Source: an uncultured Clostridium sp. (GTDB lineage Bacteria > Cyanobacteriota > Vampirovibrionia > Gastranaerophilales > Gastranaerophilaceae). Taken from it: a DNA stretch of 46,219 bases. The position numbers and the translations under genes were made by a program. Of this stretch, positions 34,829 through 42,749 are shown in pieces (the stretch's first letter is position 1; each line of letters begins with the position of its first letter). The notes below the pieces were generated by a model that did not search any database, was not told where the DNA came from, and worked only from the letters and a program-made list of their open reading frames with translations. The stretch spans positions 1-46,219 of the forward strand of contig CAUDIU010000005.1 in NCBI GenBank assembly GCA_958449715.1, written 5' to 3'.

Positions 34829-35506
34829 TTAATATCCTAAAGCGACCCAGCTCATGTTGTTAAAAACCCCTCCACTGCCTACATTAAATCCTGTAAGAGT
34901 TTGGTTTGCAATTCCTGTATCACTTCTTTCTGTACTTTGTCCCCAACCATTTTTTGAAAATACAGGAGCTGCTACTTTTGTAAATGCAATAGGGTATGTC
35001 ACAACAGAACCTGTCATTGAACCCCATTGCATTGTAATGCCATTAGGTAATCTTAGATAACCAATGTTTGCTTTTTTTACTAAACCATCTGCAGATCTCC
35101 AAGCACTCCATGAAGAACCTGTTAAATTTCTTGTATAAATTTCAGGGTTGTCTTCTGTACAGAACCATATTTGTTTTATAATCGATTTACTTTCTCCGGT
35201 AACGATAAGCATTCCCGCAGATCCTTTAGGAATATTTGTGGGTTTATATGTCGCAGTGAATACATAAGTCCCTTTTGTTTTATAGTCATTTAAATTAGTT
35301 CCGGATTCGGTAACAGTATGTTCGTTTATTAATTCTGTTTTATCAGCTTTGGTTTCTAATATTTCTTTTATTTCTTCTATATCTCCAGAAGCAGTTGTTT
35401 TATTGGCATCAATAGCATCTGCAAGTGCTGTAAAGTTCGCATTAACTTCTCCAGCTTTGGCTTTTGTTCCTGGGATAAAAGAATAAGGTATCATTGAATT
35501 AGTCAT
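34829..35506 (-). CDS. Phage tail-fibre-like protein
   Basis: 225 aa. MTNSMIPYSFIPGTKAKAGEVNANFTALADAID is a typical fibre-tip N-terminus; a short coiled-coil (about 35-58), a pyocin-knob-like domain (NLNDYKTKGTYVFTA to SSWSAWRSADG, about 70-137), and a C-terminal receptor-binding-type domain (LPNGITMQWGSMTG to NMSWVALGY). It would bind a cell-surface target. Located between housekeeping genes with its own promoter (copy B), so it is either a phage remnant or a domesticated tail gene. Confidence 0.8.
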   Translation of the reverse strand: MTNSMIPYSFIPGTKAKAGEVNANFTALADAIDANKTTASGDIEEIKEILETKADKTELINEHTVTESGTNLNDYKTKGTYVFTATYKPTNIPKGSAGMLIVTGESKSIIKQIWFCTEDNPEIYTRNLTGSSWSAWRSADGLVKKANIGYLRLPNGITMQWGSMTGSVVTYPIAFTKVAAPVFSKNGWGQSTERSDTGIANQTLTGFNVGSGGVFNNMSWVALGY

Positions 35507-35597
35507 AAATTTCCTTTCTGACTAATTTAATGAAAAATGTTATTAAAAAAGGCGTTTGAATAATCAATTATACCACGTGTTTGCAAAATCCGTCAAT
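35507..35597 (-). promoter_or_regulatory. Promoter and leader with CACGTG palindrome, copy B
   Basis: On the minus strand: -35 TTGACG (35591-35596), 18-nt spacer with CACGTG (35574-35579), -10 TATAAT (35567-35572), then AACGCCTT, CATTAAATT and AGAAAGGAA. Matches copy A (223-306) along its whole length, with a few short gaps in the leader. Confidence 0.78.
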
Positions 35598-35616
35598 GTT
35601 GTGCTAAAATTTTTTT

Positions 35617-35961
35617 ATGGCAATTGGTGTTGATATTGAAGATATAGAAAGATTTAAAGGGAAATCAGAAGATTTTTTAAATCGAGTGTTTACAGATTTA
35701 GAATTAGAATATTGTTTTAAATATTCTAAACCTGAAAGTCATTTAGCTGCTCGTTTTTGTGCAAAAGAAGCAGTTGTAAAAGCGCTTACTGCTTTGGATA
35801 TTGAAAATGTTTCATATAAAGATATAGAAGTTTTTCATAATGAAAAACATTGTCCTCAAATTCGTATTTTAAAACATATTGATAAAAATATTATTTTTCA
35901 ATTAAGTTTATCTCATGACAGAACAAAAGCGATTGCATTTGTTACGGCTCAAGAACAATAG
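35617..35961 (+). CDS. acpS: Holo-[acyl-carrier-protein] synthase
   Basis: 114 aa. GVDIEDIERF (Mg-binding Asp) at the N-terminus and FCAKEAVVKAL, then LSLSHDRTKAIAFV at the C-terminus. Transfers phosphopantetheine from CoA to ACP. An extended -10 (TGC-TAAAAT, 35605-35610) lies exactly 6 nt before the ATG with no Shine-Dalgarno; TTGCAA at 35581-35586 is a possible -35. Its 3' end overlaps pheA by 20 nt, tail to tail. Confidence 0.93.
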   Translation: MAIGVDIEDIERFKGKSEDFLNRVFTDLELEYCFKYSKPESHLAARFCAKEAVVKALTALDIENVSYKDIEVFHNEKHCPQIRILKHIDKNIIFQLSLSHDRTKAIAFVTAQEQ

Positions 35962-36814
35962 CTTTGCTTTTTTTATATGATCCGAAAAATCTTATATATG
36001 TAGTCTTTTCTTTAATTTGCTTTATTGTTTCCATAATTTTAGGATTATGGATATGTCCATCAAAATTTACTATAAAAATGTATTCACCGAATTTATTTTT
36101 AGAAGGTCTTGATGCGATGTAAGAAAGGTTTATGTTATTTTGCATAAAAATTTCTAATACATTTAACAAAGCACCAGGTTTGTTTTCTGTAGAAAAAGCC
36201 ATAGAAGTTTTGTCATTTCCTGTTTCTTCGGTTTCAAAATCTCCGATCAAAATAAATCTAGTTTGATTACTTTTATCATCATTTATATTTTCTTTTAAAA
36301 CGTTTAAATTATAAGTTTCAGCAGTTTTTTTGCTTCCTATTGCGCCATATGTAAGATTATAGTTTTGAAGGCTTCTTGCTGCTTCTGCTGTGCTTGGCGC
36401 TTCTATAATATTTACATTAAAAGGCATTTCGTTGTGAATAAAATCTTGACATTGAGCAAGTGCTTGAGGGTGCGAAATTATCCCTGTAATTGATGAAAAT
36501 TCTGTAGTTCTTGCTAAAAGACAATGGTGTATAGGCATAAAATGTTCTGATAAAATTCTTATATTTGGATTTTTTGTTGCCATAAGGTTGTCTAATGATT
36601 CTCTTACAGTTCCCTCGATTGAATTTTCAACGGCAAGAACTCCTAATGAATCAGGGTTATCGTCAACGTATTCAACAACTTGTCTGATTGTTTGAAGTGG
36701 AGTTGGGTAAGCACTAATGTTAAATTTTTTACAAAAGTGATCTTTAGCCATTTCTGTGAATGATGCTTGTGGTCCTAAATATGCTATTGTTTTTACAGTT
36801 TCTAAATTTAACAT
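35942..36814 (-). CDS. pheA: Prephenate dehydratase
   Basis: 290 aa, monofunctional. Catalytic domain from TIAYLGPQASFTEMA; ENSIEGTVRESLD and the active-site QTRFILIG (TRF motif) are visible; C-terminal ACT domain with ENKPGALLNVL and ASRPSKNKFGEYIF (usual ESRP has Ala first). Converts prephenate to phenylpyruvate in phenylalanine synthesis, with feedback inhibition through ACT. Ribosome-binding site AAGGAG. Divergent from the mutase gene. Confidence 0.95.
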   Translation of the reverse strand: MLNLETVKTIAYLGPQASFTEMAKDHFCKKFNISAYPTPLQTIRQVVEYVDDNPDSLGVLAVENSIEGTVRESLDNLMATKNPNIRILSEHFMPIHHCLLARTTEFSSITGIISHPQALAQCQDFIHNEMPFNVNIIEAPSTAEAARSLQNYNLTYGAIGSKKTAETYNLNVLKENINDDKSNQTRFILIGDFETEETGNDKTSMAFSTENKPGALLNVLEIFMQNNINLSYIASRPSKNKFGEYIFIVNFDGHIHNPKIMETIKQIKEKTTYIRFFGSYKKSKAIVLEP

Positions 36815-36874
36815 TTGCGATTACTCCTTATTTTTAATATGATTATAACAGAATAAAATATTGAGGCAAGATAA

Positions 36875-38248
36875 ATGAGTGAAATTAAATTTGGAACAGA
36901 TGGCTGGAGAGCTGTTGTAGGAAAAGATTTTAATGAAGAAAATGTAAGAACTGTTACAAAAGCTATTGGGAAATATGTCTTTGACAATTTCGGATTGGAT
37001 AAAAAAATCATAGTAGGTTATGATCCGAGAAATATGGCTTTTGAATTCGCATCACAGACGGCTACTCAATTGAGTGAGTATGGTTTTGAAGTTTTGTTAT
37101 CAGACAAAATTATTCCAACTCCGGTATTGGCATATAATGCAAAACATTTGAATGCATGTGCAGTTATGTTTACAGCCTCTCATAATCCGCCTGAATATTT
37201 AGGTATAAAATTTATTCCTGATTATGCAGGACCTGCGACATCAGATATTACTGATGAGCTTGTATATAATTTAAGTTTGCCTTTTAAATCTCAAGGGGTG
37301 GGTAAGGTTAGAAATTATAATTTTTCTCCAGATTATTTCGCTCATATTGAAAAAATTATTGATTTTGAAAAGATTAAAAATTTTGATAAAAATATTATTT
37401 TTGATGGGCTTTACGCTGCAAGTATAGGGTATTTTGACAAATTATTAGATAATCATGGAATTAAATATGATAGTTTACATATGTTCCATGATGTGAATTT
37501 TGGCGGTGGAATGCCTGAGCCAAAGCCTAAATATTTAAAAGAATTAATTGAAAAAGTAAAATTAACTCCTAATTCTGTTGGTTTTGCAAATGATGGAGAT
37601 TCAGACAGATTTGGCGTGATTAATGAAAATGGAGAATATGTCTCTCCAAATGAGATTATTGCAATTCTATTGATGCATTTAAGAAAACATAAAAACTATT
37701 CAGGATCACTTGTAAAAACTGTAGGAGCAAGTCTTTTATTGAATAAAGTTGCAGAAAAGTTAGGTGTTGAAGTGATTGAAACTGCTGTCGGGTTTAAACA
37801 TGTTGGTGAAGCAATGAGGAAATATAACCCTATTATCGGTGGTGAAGAATCAGGTGGTTTGAGTATTCAAGGACATATTCCTGAAAAAGATGGTATCCTA
37901 GCAAATTTACTTATTTTAGAAGCTATGGCTTATGAAAATAAATCTTTAGTTGATTTGCAAAAAGAATTATATGATTTTGTCGGCTGTAAATTCTATAATG
38001 ATAGAATAGATAAACGCCTCGATAATGTTGATGAAATTAAGCCAATATTGGAAGAATATAAAAATAAAACTAAAATTGGAGATTTTCAAGTTAAAAACAT
38101 TGATACAAAAGATGGTGTAAAATTATATTTTACAGATAATGCAAGTTGGATACTTATTCGTCCAAGCGGTACAGAGCCTCTTTTAAGAATTTATTTTGAA
38201 AGTGACAGCAAAGATAAATTAGTATCTATGATAAACATTTTTGCATAA
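36875..38248 (+). CDS. Phosphoglucomutase/phosphomannomutase-family phosphohexomutase
   Basis: 457 aa. Starts KFGTDGWRAVVG; phosphoserine loop TASHNPPEYLGIKF, metal-binding DGDSDRFG, sugar-binding GGEESGGLS and phosphate-binding RPSGTEPLLRIYFE. All four active-site loops are present. Interconverts hexose 1- and 6-phosphates; the loop sequences do not separate glucose, mannose or glucosamine with certainty. It would supply glucose-1-phosphate to RmlA. Overlaps the convergent zinc-ribbon gene by 30 nt. Confidence 0.92.
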   Translation: MSEIKFGTDGWRAVVGKDFNEENVRTVTKAIGKYVFDNFGLDKKIIVGYDPRNMAFEFASQTATQLSEYGFEVLLSDKIIPTPVLAYNAKHLNACAVMFTASHNPPEYLGIKFIPDYAGPATSDITDELVYNLSLPFKSQGVGKVRNYNFSPDYFAHIEKIIDFEKIKNFDKNIIFDGLYAASIGYFDKLLDNHGIKYDSLHMFHDVNFGGGMPEPKPKYLKELIEKVKLTPNSVGFANDGDSDRFGVINENGEYVSPNEIIAILLMHLRKHKNYSGSLVKTVGASLLLNKVAEKLGVEVIETAVGFKHVGEAMRKYNPIIGGEESGGLSIQGHIPEKDGILANLLILEAMAYENKSLVDLQKELYDFVGCKFYNDRIDKRLDNVDEIKPILEEYKNKTKIGDFQVKNIDTKDGVKLYFTDNASWILIRPSGTEPLLRIYFESDSKDKLVSMINIFA

Positions 38249-38755
38249 TGCTTCTAGAAATGATCTGAACATATTAGAAGTAAGCCCTTGTCCGGATTTT
38301 GAACAAAATTCTTCTTGTTGTGCTTCTTTTAAAAATTGTTCAATATCAATGTCATTATTGGTATTGAGATTTATAGGTTGGACTTTTTCTTTTTTCTTAA
38401 AATGAGTTCTAACTCTTTCAAATTCTCCATAATCAAGAAAAATTCCACCGCATTTGTAACAAGTATCAATTTCTATCCCAAATGCATAAGTTTTAGCCAT
38501 AGGAGTTCCACAAGCAGGACAAATTCTTGTTTGTTTTGGATCTACAGGCATGAAATTTTTGTTTTCAAGTAGTGATGTTATGTCAGTTAAATTGGCATCA
38601 GCAGAAGAAAATTCTTGAATTTCTTTGTTATCAAAATAAATTCCGCCACAGCCTTGAGAACATACATCAACATTAATTCCTTTATTAGGAATAAAAACTT
38701 TTTGCATTTCACTTCCGCAAGCAGGGCATTTCATATCTTGTTGTGAATCTGGCAT
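38219..38755 (-). CDS. Double zinc-ribbon (zf-TFIIB-like) protein 1
   Basis: 178 aa. Two zinc ribbons: CPACGSEMQKVFI...VDVCSQGCGGIYFDNKE (residues about 9-47) and CPACGTPMAKTYA...DTCYKCGGIFLDYGEFE (about 80-115), then a charged tail. The pattern (CPxCG...CxxCGGIxxD) is the zf-TFIIB family, function generally unknown. Two bases after the stop of the next gene upstream (38758), so they form an operon of paralogues. Confidence 0.82.
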   Translation of the reverse strand: MPDSQQDMKCPACGSEMQKVFIPNKGINVDVCSQGCGGIYFDNKEIQEFSSADANLTDITSLLENKNFMPVDPKQTRICPACGTPMAKTYAFGIEIDTCYKCGGIFLDYGEFERVRTHFKKKEKVQPINLNTNNDIDIEQFLKEAQQEEFCSKSGQGLTSNMFRSFLEALCKNVYHRY

Positions 38756-38757
38756 TT

Positions 38758-39276
38758 TTATCTTCCTATGAATAATTTATCAATAAATTTTAAAAATTTT
38801 GAACGATTTGCTAGATGCATATTATGTTCAAGTTCAAGTTTGTCAATTTCTTTTCCGAATTGAGCATAAGCAGATGCTAAAAAATCTTGTCTTCTATCTT
38901 CTTCTGTAGGGTATTGCTCACGCATTTTTGTTAATTCTCCGTGATCAAAAAATTTTGATCCGCAGTTATAACATTCATCAATAGTTATTTCGTTTTTTAT
39001 GCTAACAGAATTTTTAACCATTTTATTTCCACATACAGGGCAAATTCTAGTTTGAGATTCATCTGTTTTGTTAAAAGTTTTTCCTTCAACTGCTTTTTCA
39101 ATTTCTTCTATATTTTCATTTTGTTCATCAAAATGTTTTAATTCTTGTCCGTCAAAGAAAATTCCTCCACAGCCGTCTAGGCATATATCAATCATAGTTC
39201 CGCTTTCGCTCATTGGTATTTTGTGCATTATTTTTCCGCAAGCGGGACATTCTATTTGTTCTAATGTATCATGCAT
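38758..39276 (-). CDS. Double zinc-ribbon (zf-TFIIB-like) protein 2
   Basis: 172 aa from the ATG at 39276 (GGAG site). Two ribbons: CPACGKIMHKIPM...DICLDGCGGIFFDGQE and CPVCGNKMVKNSV...DECYNCGSKFFDHGEL, then a helical tail. Paralogue of the following gene; the ribbons align one to one while the tails differ. An upstream start at 39333 is possible but lacks a ribosome-binding site. Confidence 0.82.
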   Translation of the reverse strand: MHDTLEQIECPACGKIMHKIPMSESGTMIDICLDGCGGIFFDGQELKHFDEQNENIEEIEKAVEGKTFNKTDESQTRICPVCGNKMVKNSVSIKNEITIDECYNCGSKFFDHGELTKMREQYPTEEDRRQDFLASAYAQFGKEIDKLELEHNMHLANRSKFLKFIDKLFIGR

Positions 39277-39334
39277 ATAAAGCTCCTTTGTTTCATTTGA
39301 GTTAATTTTAGCATTCGTTTTATATACTGTCAAT

Positions 39335-39362
39335 AAAAAACCTCCTTAAAAAGGAGGTTTTT
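39335..39362. terminator. Hairpin terminator
   Basis: AAAAAACCTCCTT with AAGGAGGTTTTT around AAA. On the minus strand it ends the M48-like gene, upstream of the zinc-ribbon operon. Confidence 0.92.
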
Positions 39363-39369
39363 ATTTTTT

Positions 39370-40206
39370 TTATTTTGTTTCTGCATTTTCTGATAATGTT
39401 TTCAGTATTGTATAAGATGCATCCCAACCGTTTAGGCCGCCTGTTGCTTTGTATTTAGCAATTTGTTGAGCTCTTTCTTTTTTCAATTTAGCTTGTTCTT
39501 TGTTGAATTTTTCTAGTTTCTTTTTATCTGCATTACGTTCATCAATTGTTGGTTGAATGTATGCAAGGAAATTTTTGTATTCTTGGCAGTTGTATCCTGC
39601 TTTTACTTTTGATGGATAGTTGTATGCAAGATAATCATAGATATACATTGTTCTTTTAAAGTTGTTTGGCTGACTTTTTAATAGATCCATTGTAGAACCT
39701 GGCATTTTGCCTAATACAACAATCATAGCTAATGGGTTGTATCCTGCTTGAATCATTAAATCAACACCTGTAATATCTGCATTCATTTGGTCTTTTTCTG
39801 ACATATTATTAAGTGTTAATTCATTTGCAGCTAATGCTGTTGTCTCTAAAGATGTATCAATGAAACTTCCAGCAATTGCTGAAGTTAGATTTGAAACTAA
39901 TTTTTTCTTAGAAGCATTTGCATTAATTAAAGCTCCTACTTCTTGAGCGATTACTGCAGCAACTTCATTGTCGTTACCTGTGTAACTTAAATTTGTTTTG
40001 TTAATGTACAATTCATTGTTAGCATTAGAAGTGCTGTTTGCAACTTCTGTTTCTGTAACTACAAATTTAGTGTTTGAAGGCAGGCTGTTTTTTGATAAAA
40101 CTTGTTTGCCTACTGTAGGTACTCGATCTACTGCGCTCCAAGTAGCTGCAAATGATGGTACAGCAAGTGATGCTGCTAAAAATAGTGATAATAAAATCTT
40201 TTTCAT
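39370..40206 (-). CDS. Exported M48-like protein lacking zinc ligands
   Basis: 278 aa. Signal peptide MKKILLSLFLAASLAVPSFA. The body follows the M48/BepA plan: NDNEVAAVIAQEVGALI (residues 78-94) stands where DxExAxVxAHExGH should be, and QMNADITGVDLMIQAGYNPLA (140-160) where the ExAD helix should be. HExxH is replaced by QEVGA (88-92) and the third ligand Glu by Asn142. The protein is therefore likely a non-catalytic pseudopeptidase. A Lys/Glu-rich helix (235-260) near the C-terminus may bind partners. AAAGGGGG ribosome-binding site. Confidence 0.75.
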   Translation of the reverse strand: MKKILLSLFLAASLAVPSFAATWSAVDRVPTVGKQVLSKNSLPSNTKFVVTETEVANSTSNANNELYINKTNLSYTGNDNEVAAVIAQEVGALINANASKKKLVSNLTSAIAGSFIDTSLETTALAANELTLNNMSEKDQMNADITGVDLMIQAGYNPLAMIVVLGKMPGSTMDLLKSQPNNFKRTMYIYDYLAYNYPSKVKAGYNCQEYKNFLAYIQPTIDERNADKKKLEKFNKEQAKLKKERAQQIAKYKATGGLNGWDASYTILKTLSENAETK

Positions 40207-40238
40207 TTTACCCCCTTTGTTTTGAGATTATAAGATTT

Positions 40239-40925
40239 TTAGTCGATAAATCTGAATTTAATTAGTGCGATTATAGCATGAATTCCGTCTTTCCAAGTTA
40301 TTTTTTTGCCTTCTGCAAATTCTCTTCCGTAATATGAGACAGGAAGTTCGTATAATCTTGCGCCTCTTTTTAAAACTTTAGCTGTAATTTCAGGTTCAAA
40401 ATCAAATCTGTTTGATTTAATTTCAATTCCTTTTATAAAATCAGCTTTAAATGCTTTGTAACAAGTTTCCATATCTGTCAAAGTTGAACCATATAAGATA
40501 TTTGTAAGCAAGGAAAGGAATTTATTGCCAAGCAAATGGTGGAACATGAATGATCTTGAAGGTTTTCCACCGGATAGTCTTGAACCGTAACAAACGTCAG
40601 CTTTACCATCTAAAATTAATTGGATTAACGGTTCATAGTCCACCGGATCATATTCTAAATCTGCATCTTGAATAACTATAATATCTCCGGTTGCTTCTTT
40701 AAAACCTGTTCTAAGAGCAGCACCTTTACCTTGATTATATTCGTGGTACAGAATTTTGTATGGATATTTTGAATATAAATCTTTTGTCCCGTCTGTAGAA
40801 TAATCATCTATTAAAATAATTTCTTTTTGTAAGCCGCAAAAATTTGCTTTTTCTACTTTTTCTAAAATTTTATCCAAAGTATTAACTTCGTTATATACAG
40901 GGATTAATATTGTAATCTTTTCCAT
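40239..40925 (-). CDS. Family 2 glycosyltransferase (DPM1-like)
   Basis: 228 aa. GT-A fold: ILIPVYNEVNTLDKILE, IILIDDYSTDGT, NQGKGAALRTGF and DADLEYDP (DxD metal site), then a GSR..GG and DMETCYKAF segment typical of polyprenyl-phosphate mannosyl/glucosyl transferases. No C-terminal membrane segment, so it is a soluble DPM1-type enzyme; donor and acceptor unknown. The ATG at 40925 follows GGAG and is preferred to 40985. Confidence 0.87.
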   Translation of the reverse strand: MEKITILIPVYNEVNTLDKILEKVEKANFCGLQKEIILIDDYSTDGTKDLYSKYPYKILYHEYNQGKGAALRTGFKEATGDIIVIQDADLEYDPVDYEPLIQLILDGKADVCYGSRLSGGKPSRSFMFHHLLGNKFLSLLTNILYGSTLTDMETCYKAFKADFIKGIEIKSNRFDFEPEITAKVLKRGARLYELPVSYYGREFAEGKKITWKDGIHAIIALIKFRFID

Positions 40926-41027
40926 ACAAGCTCCGTTTAATAAAAAATTTGTAATATTCTCAAAAATATTGTACAATAAAAACATACAGTTGTAAAAAAG
41001 TTTTATATGGATTGAGAAAACAAAAAA

Positions 41028-42743
41028 ATGGTTAAGTGTGACTTTAATAATATTAAAAAAGGTTTGATGCAGTTAGAAGATAAAGATTATGAAAATGCAA
41101 TCGATTTATTTTCTAAGATAGAAAAATCTGCTAATAAAAATAATGCTACGGATAAAATTTCAATAGCGCTTAGTCTTTTAGGTTTGTCTAAGTATTTGCT
41201 TGATAAAAATAATTACAATGAATCATTAAAATCTCTAAATGATGCTAAATATATGGCAGAATATTCAAAAAGCAGTACTGCAAAAATTGTTTATGAATAT
41301 GCTCAAGGTACAATTTGTTTTGGCGAAGGGATGAAAGATGTTGCATTAATCCATTTTGAGAATGCTAAAAATATTTCTGTAGATTCTGGTGATGAATTAT
41401 CAATTATGGGTTATGTATTAACTAGAATAAAACAAATTAGAAATGGACTTGATTTTACATTGCCTATAAAAAGTGATCCTTTAGTATCACTTGTAAAAAT
41501 TGGTCGTTCAATTACTGCGGTAACTGATATCAATGTTTTGTTGAAAGTTATTGCTGAGGAAACAAAAATTGCTATCCAAGCTGACAGATGCACCGTTTTT
41601 ATGTACGACAAAGATAAAAATGAGCTTTGGAGTAAAGTTGCTTTAGGTATGGACAGTCAGGAAATAAGATTCCCCGCAGATAGAGGCTTGGCAGGTTATG
41701 TTGTAAAGACGGGTGAGCCTTTAAATATTCCTGATGCTTACAATGATTCAAGATTTAATCCAGATATTGATAAAGAAACCGGTTATCGTACAAAAACTAT
41801 TTTATGTATGCCGATTAAAAATAATAATCAGGAAATTATCGGTGCTTTTCAGGTTTTGAATAAATTAAATGGTGTCTTTACAAAAGGTGATGAAGATTTG
41901 TTAGCTGCAATAGGTGGTAGTGCTTCTATTGCGTTAGAAAATGCTCAATTATTTGAACAGCAAAAAGAATTATACAAAGAACAAAAAGAACTGTTTGAAA
42001 GTTTTATTGATACATTAGCAACCTCAATCGATGCCAGAGATAAAATTACAGCAGGTCATTCAAGTAGAGTTAAACTGTATTCAATGCTGCTTGTTGAAGA
42101 ATTAGGTTGCGATGAAAAATTTAAAGAATTAGTTGAAAAAGCTGCTATATTGCATGATATAGGCAAAATTGGTATCCGTGATTCTGTTTTGCAAAAAGAA
42201 GGTAAACTTACAGATGATGAATATAAACATATACAAGAACATGTAAGAATTACTCATGATATTTTGGAAAAAATCCATATGTCACAAGATTTCAAAACAA
42301 TTACGGAAATTGCTTGTTCTCACCATGAAAAATATGACGGCTCTGGTTATTACAGACATTTAAGTGGTGAAAATATACCTTATGGCGGAAGGATTTTAGC
42401 TGTCGCAGATGTATTTGATGCAATTACATCAAAACGTCACTACCGTGATAAAATGCCTATTCAAAATGTTATTGATATTTTATTATCAGGTAAAGATAAA
42501 CATTTTGATGGAAATTTAGTTGATACATTTTTAAAAATATCTGTTGATAAAATTATCAGGGTATTTTTAACAGAAAATCATAATTGTTTCAAAGATGAAG
42601 ATTGTGAACTGTTAAGCCATTATAATTTACTTAATATAAGAGATTTTATAATAGGTGAAAATGTTACAGATGAGCAAAGACATGTTGCAGACTTGTTTAA
42701 TTTTTATTATTCAGGGAATATAAATAAAAGAGAGGGTTGTTAA
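41028..42743 (+). CDS. TPR-like/GAF/HD-GYP signalling phosphodiesterase
   Basis: 571 aa. N-terminal helical repeat region (1-140, TPR-like), GAF domain (about 155-305, DRCTVFMYD to GAFQVLNK), a linker coiled coil (305-330), and HD-GYP (about 335-505): HDIGKIG at 376 onward, HHEKYDGSGY at 432 onward, DVFDAITSKRHYR. Family members hydrolyse cyclic di-GMP; the usual GYP triad is GYY here, which may or may not affect activity. No GGDEF partner in the window. Leads a run of signalling genes on the same strand; 6 nt to the next gene. Confidence 0.87.
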   Translation: MVKCDFNNIKKGLMQLEDKDYENAIDLFSKIEKSANKNNATDKISIALSLLGLSKYLLDKNNYNESLKSLNDAKYMAEYSKSSTAKIVYEYAQGTICFGEGMKDVALIHFENAKNISVDSGDELSIMGYVLTRIKQIRNGLDFTLPIKSDPLVSLVKIGRSITAVTDINVLLKVIAEETKIAIQADRCTVFMYDKDKNELWSKVALGMDSQEIRFPADRGLAGYVVKTGEPLNIPDAYNDSRFNPDIDKETGYRTKTILCMPIKNNNQEIIGAFQVLNKLNGVFTKGDEDLLAAIGGSASIALENAQLFEQQKELYKEQKELFESFIDTLATSIDARDKITAGHSSRVKLYSMLLVEELGCDEKFKELVEKAAILHDIGKIGIRDSVLQKEGKLTDDEYKHIQEHVRITHDILEKIHMSQDFKTITEIACSHHEKYDGSGYYRHLSGENIPYGGRILAVADVFDAITSKRHYRDKMPIQNVIDILLSGKDKHFDGNLVDTFLKISVDKIIRVFLTENHNCFKDEDCELLSHYNLLNIRDFIIGENVTDEQRHVADLFNFYYSGNINKREGC

Positions 42744-42749
42744 TTTTTT

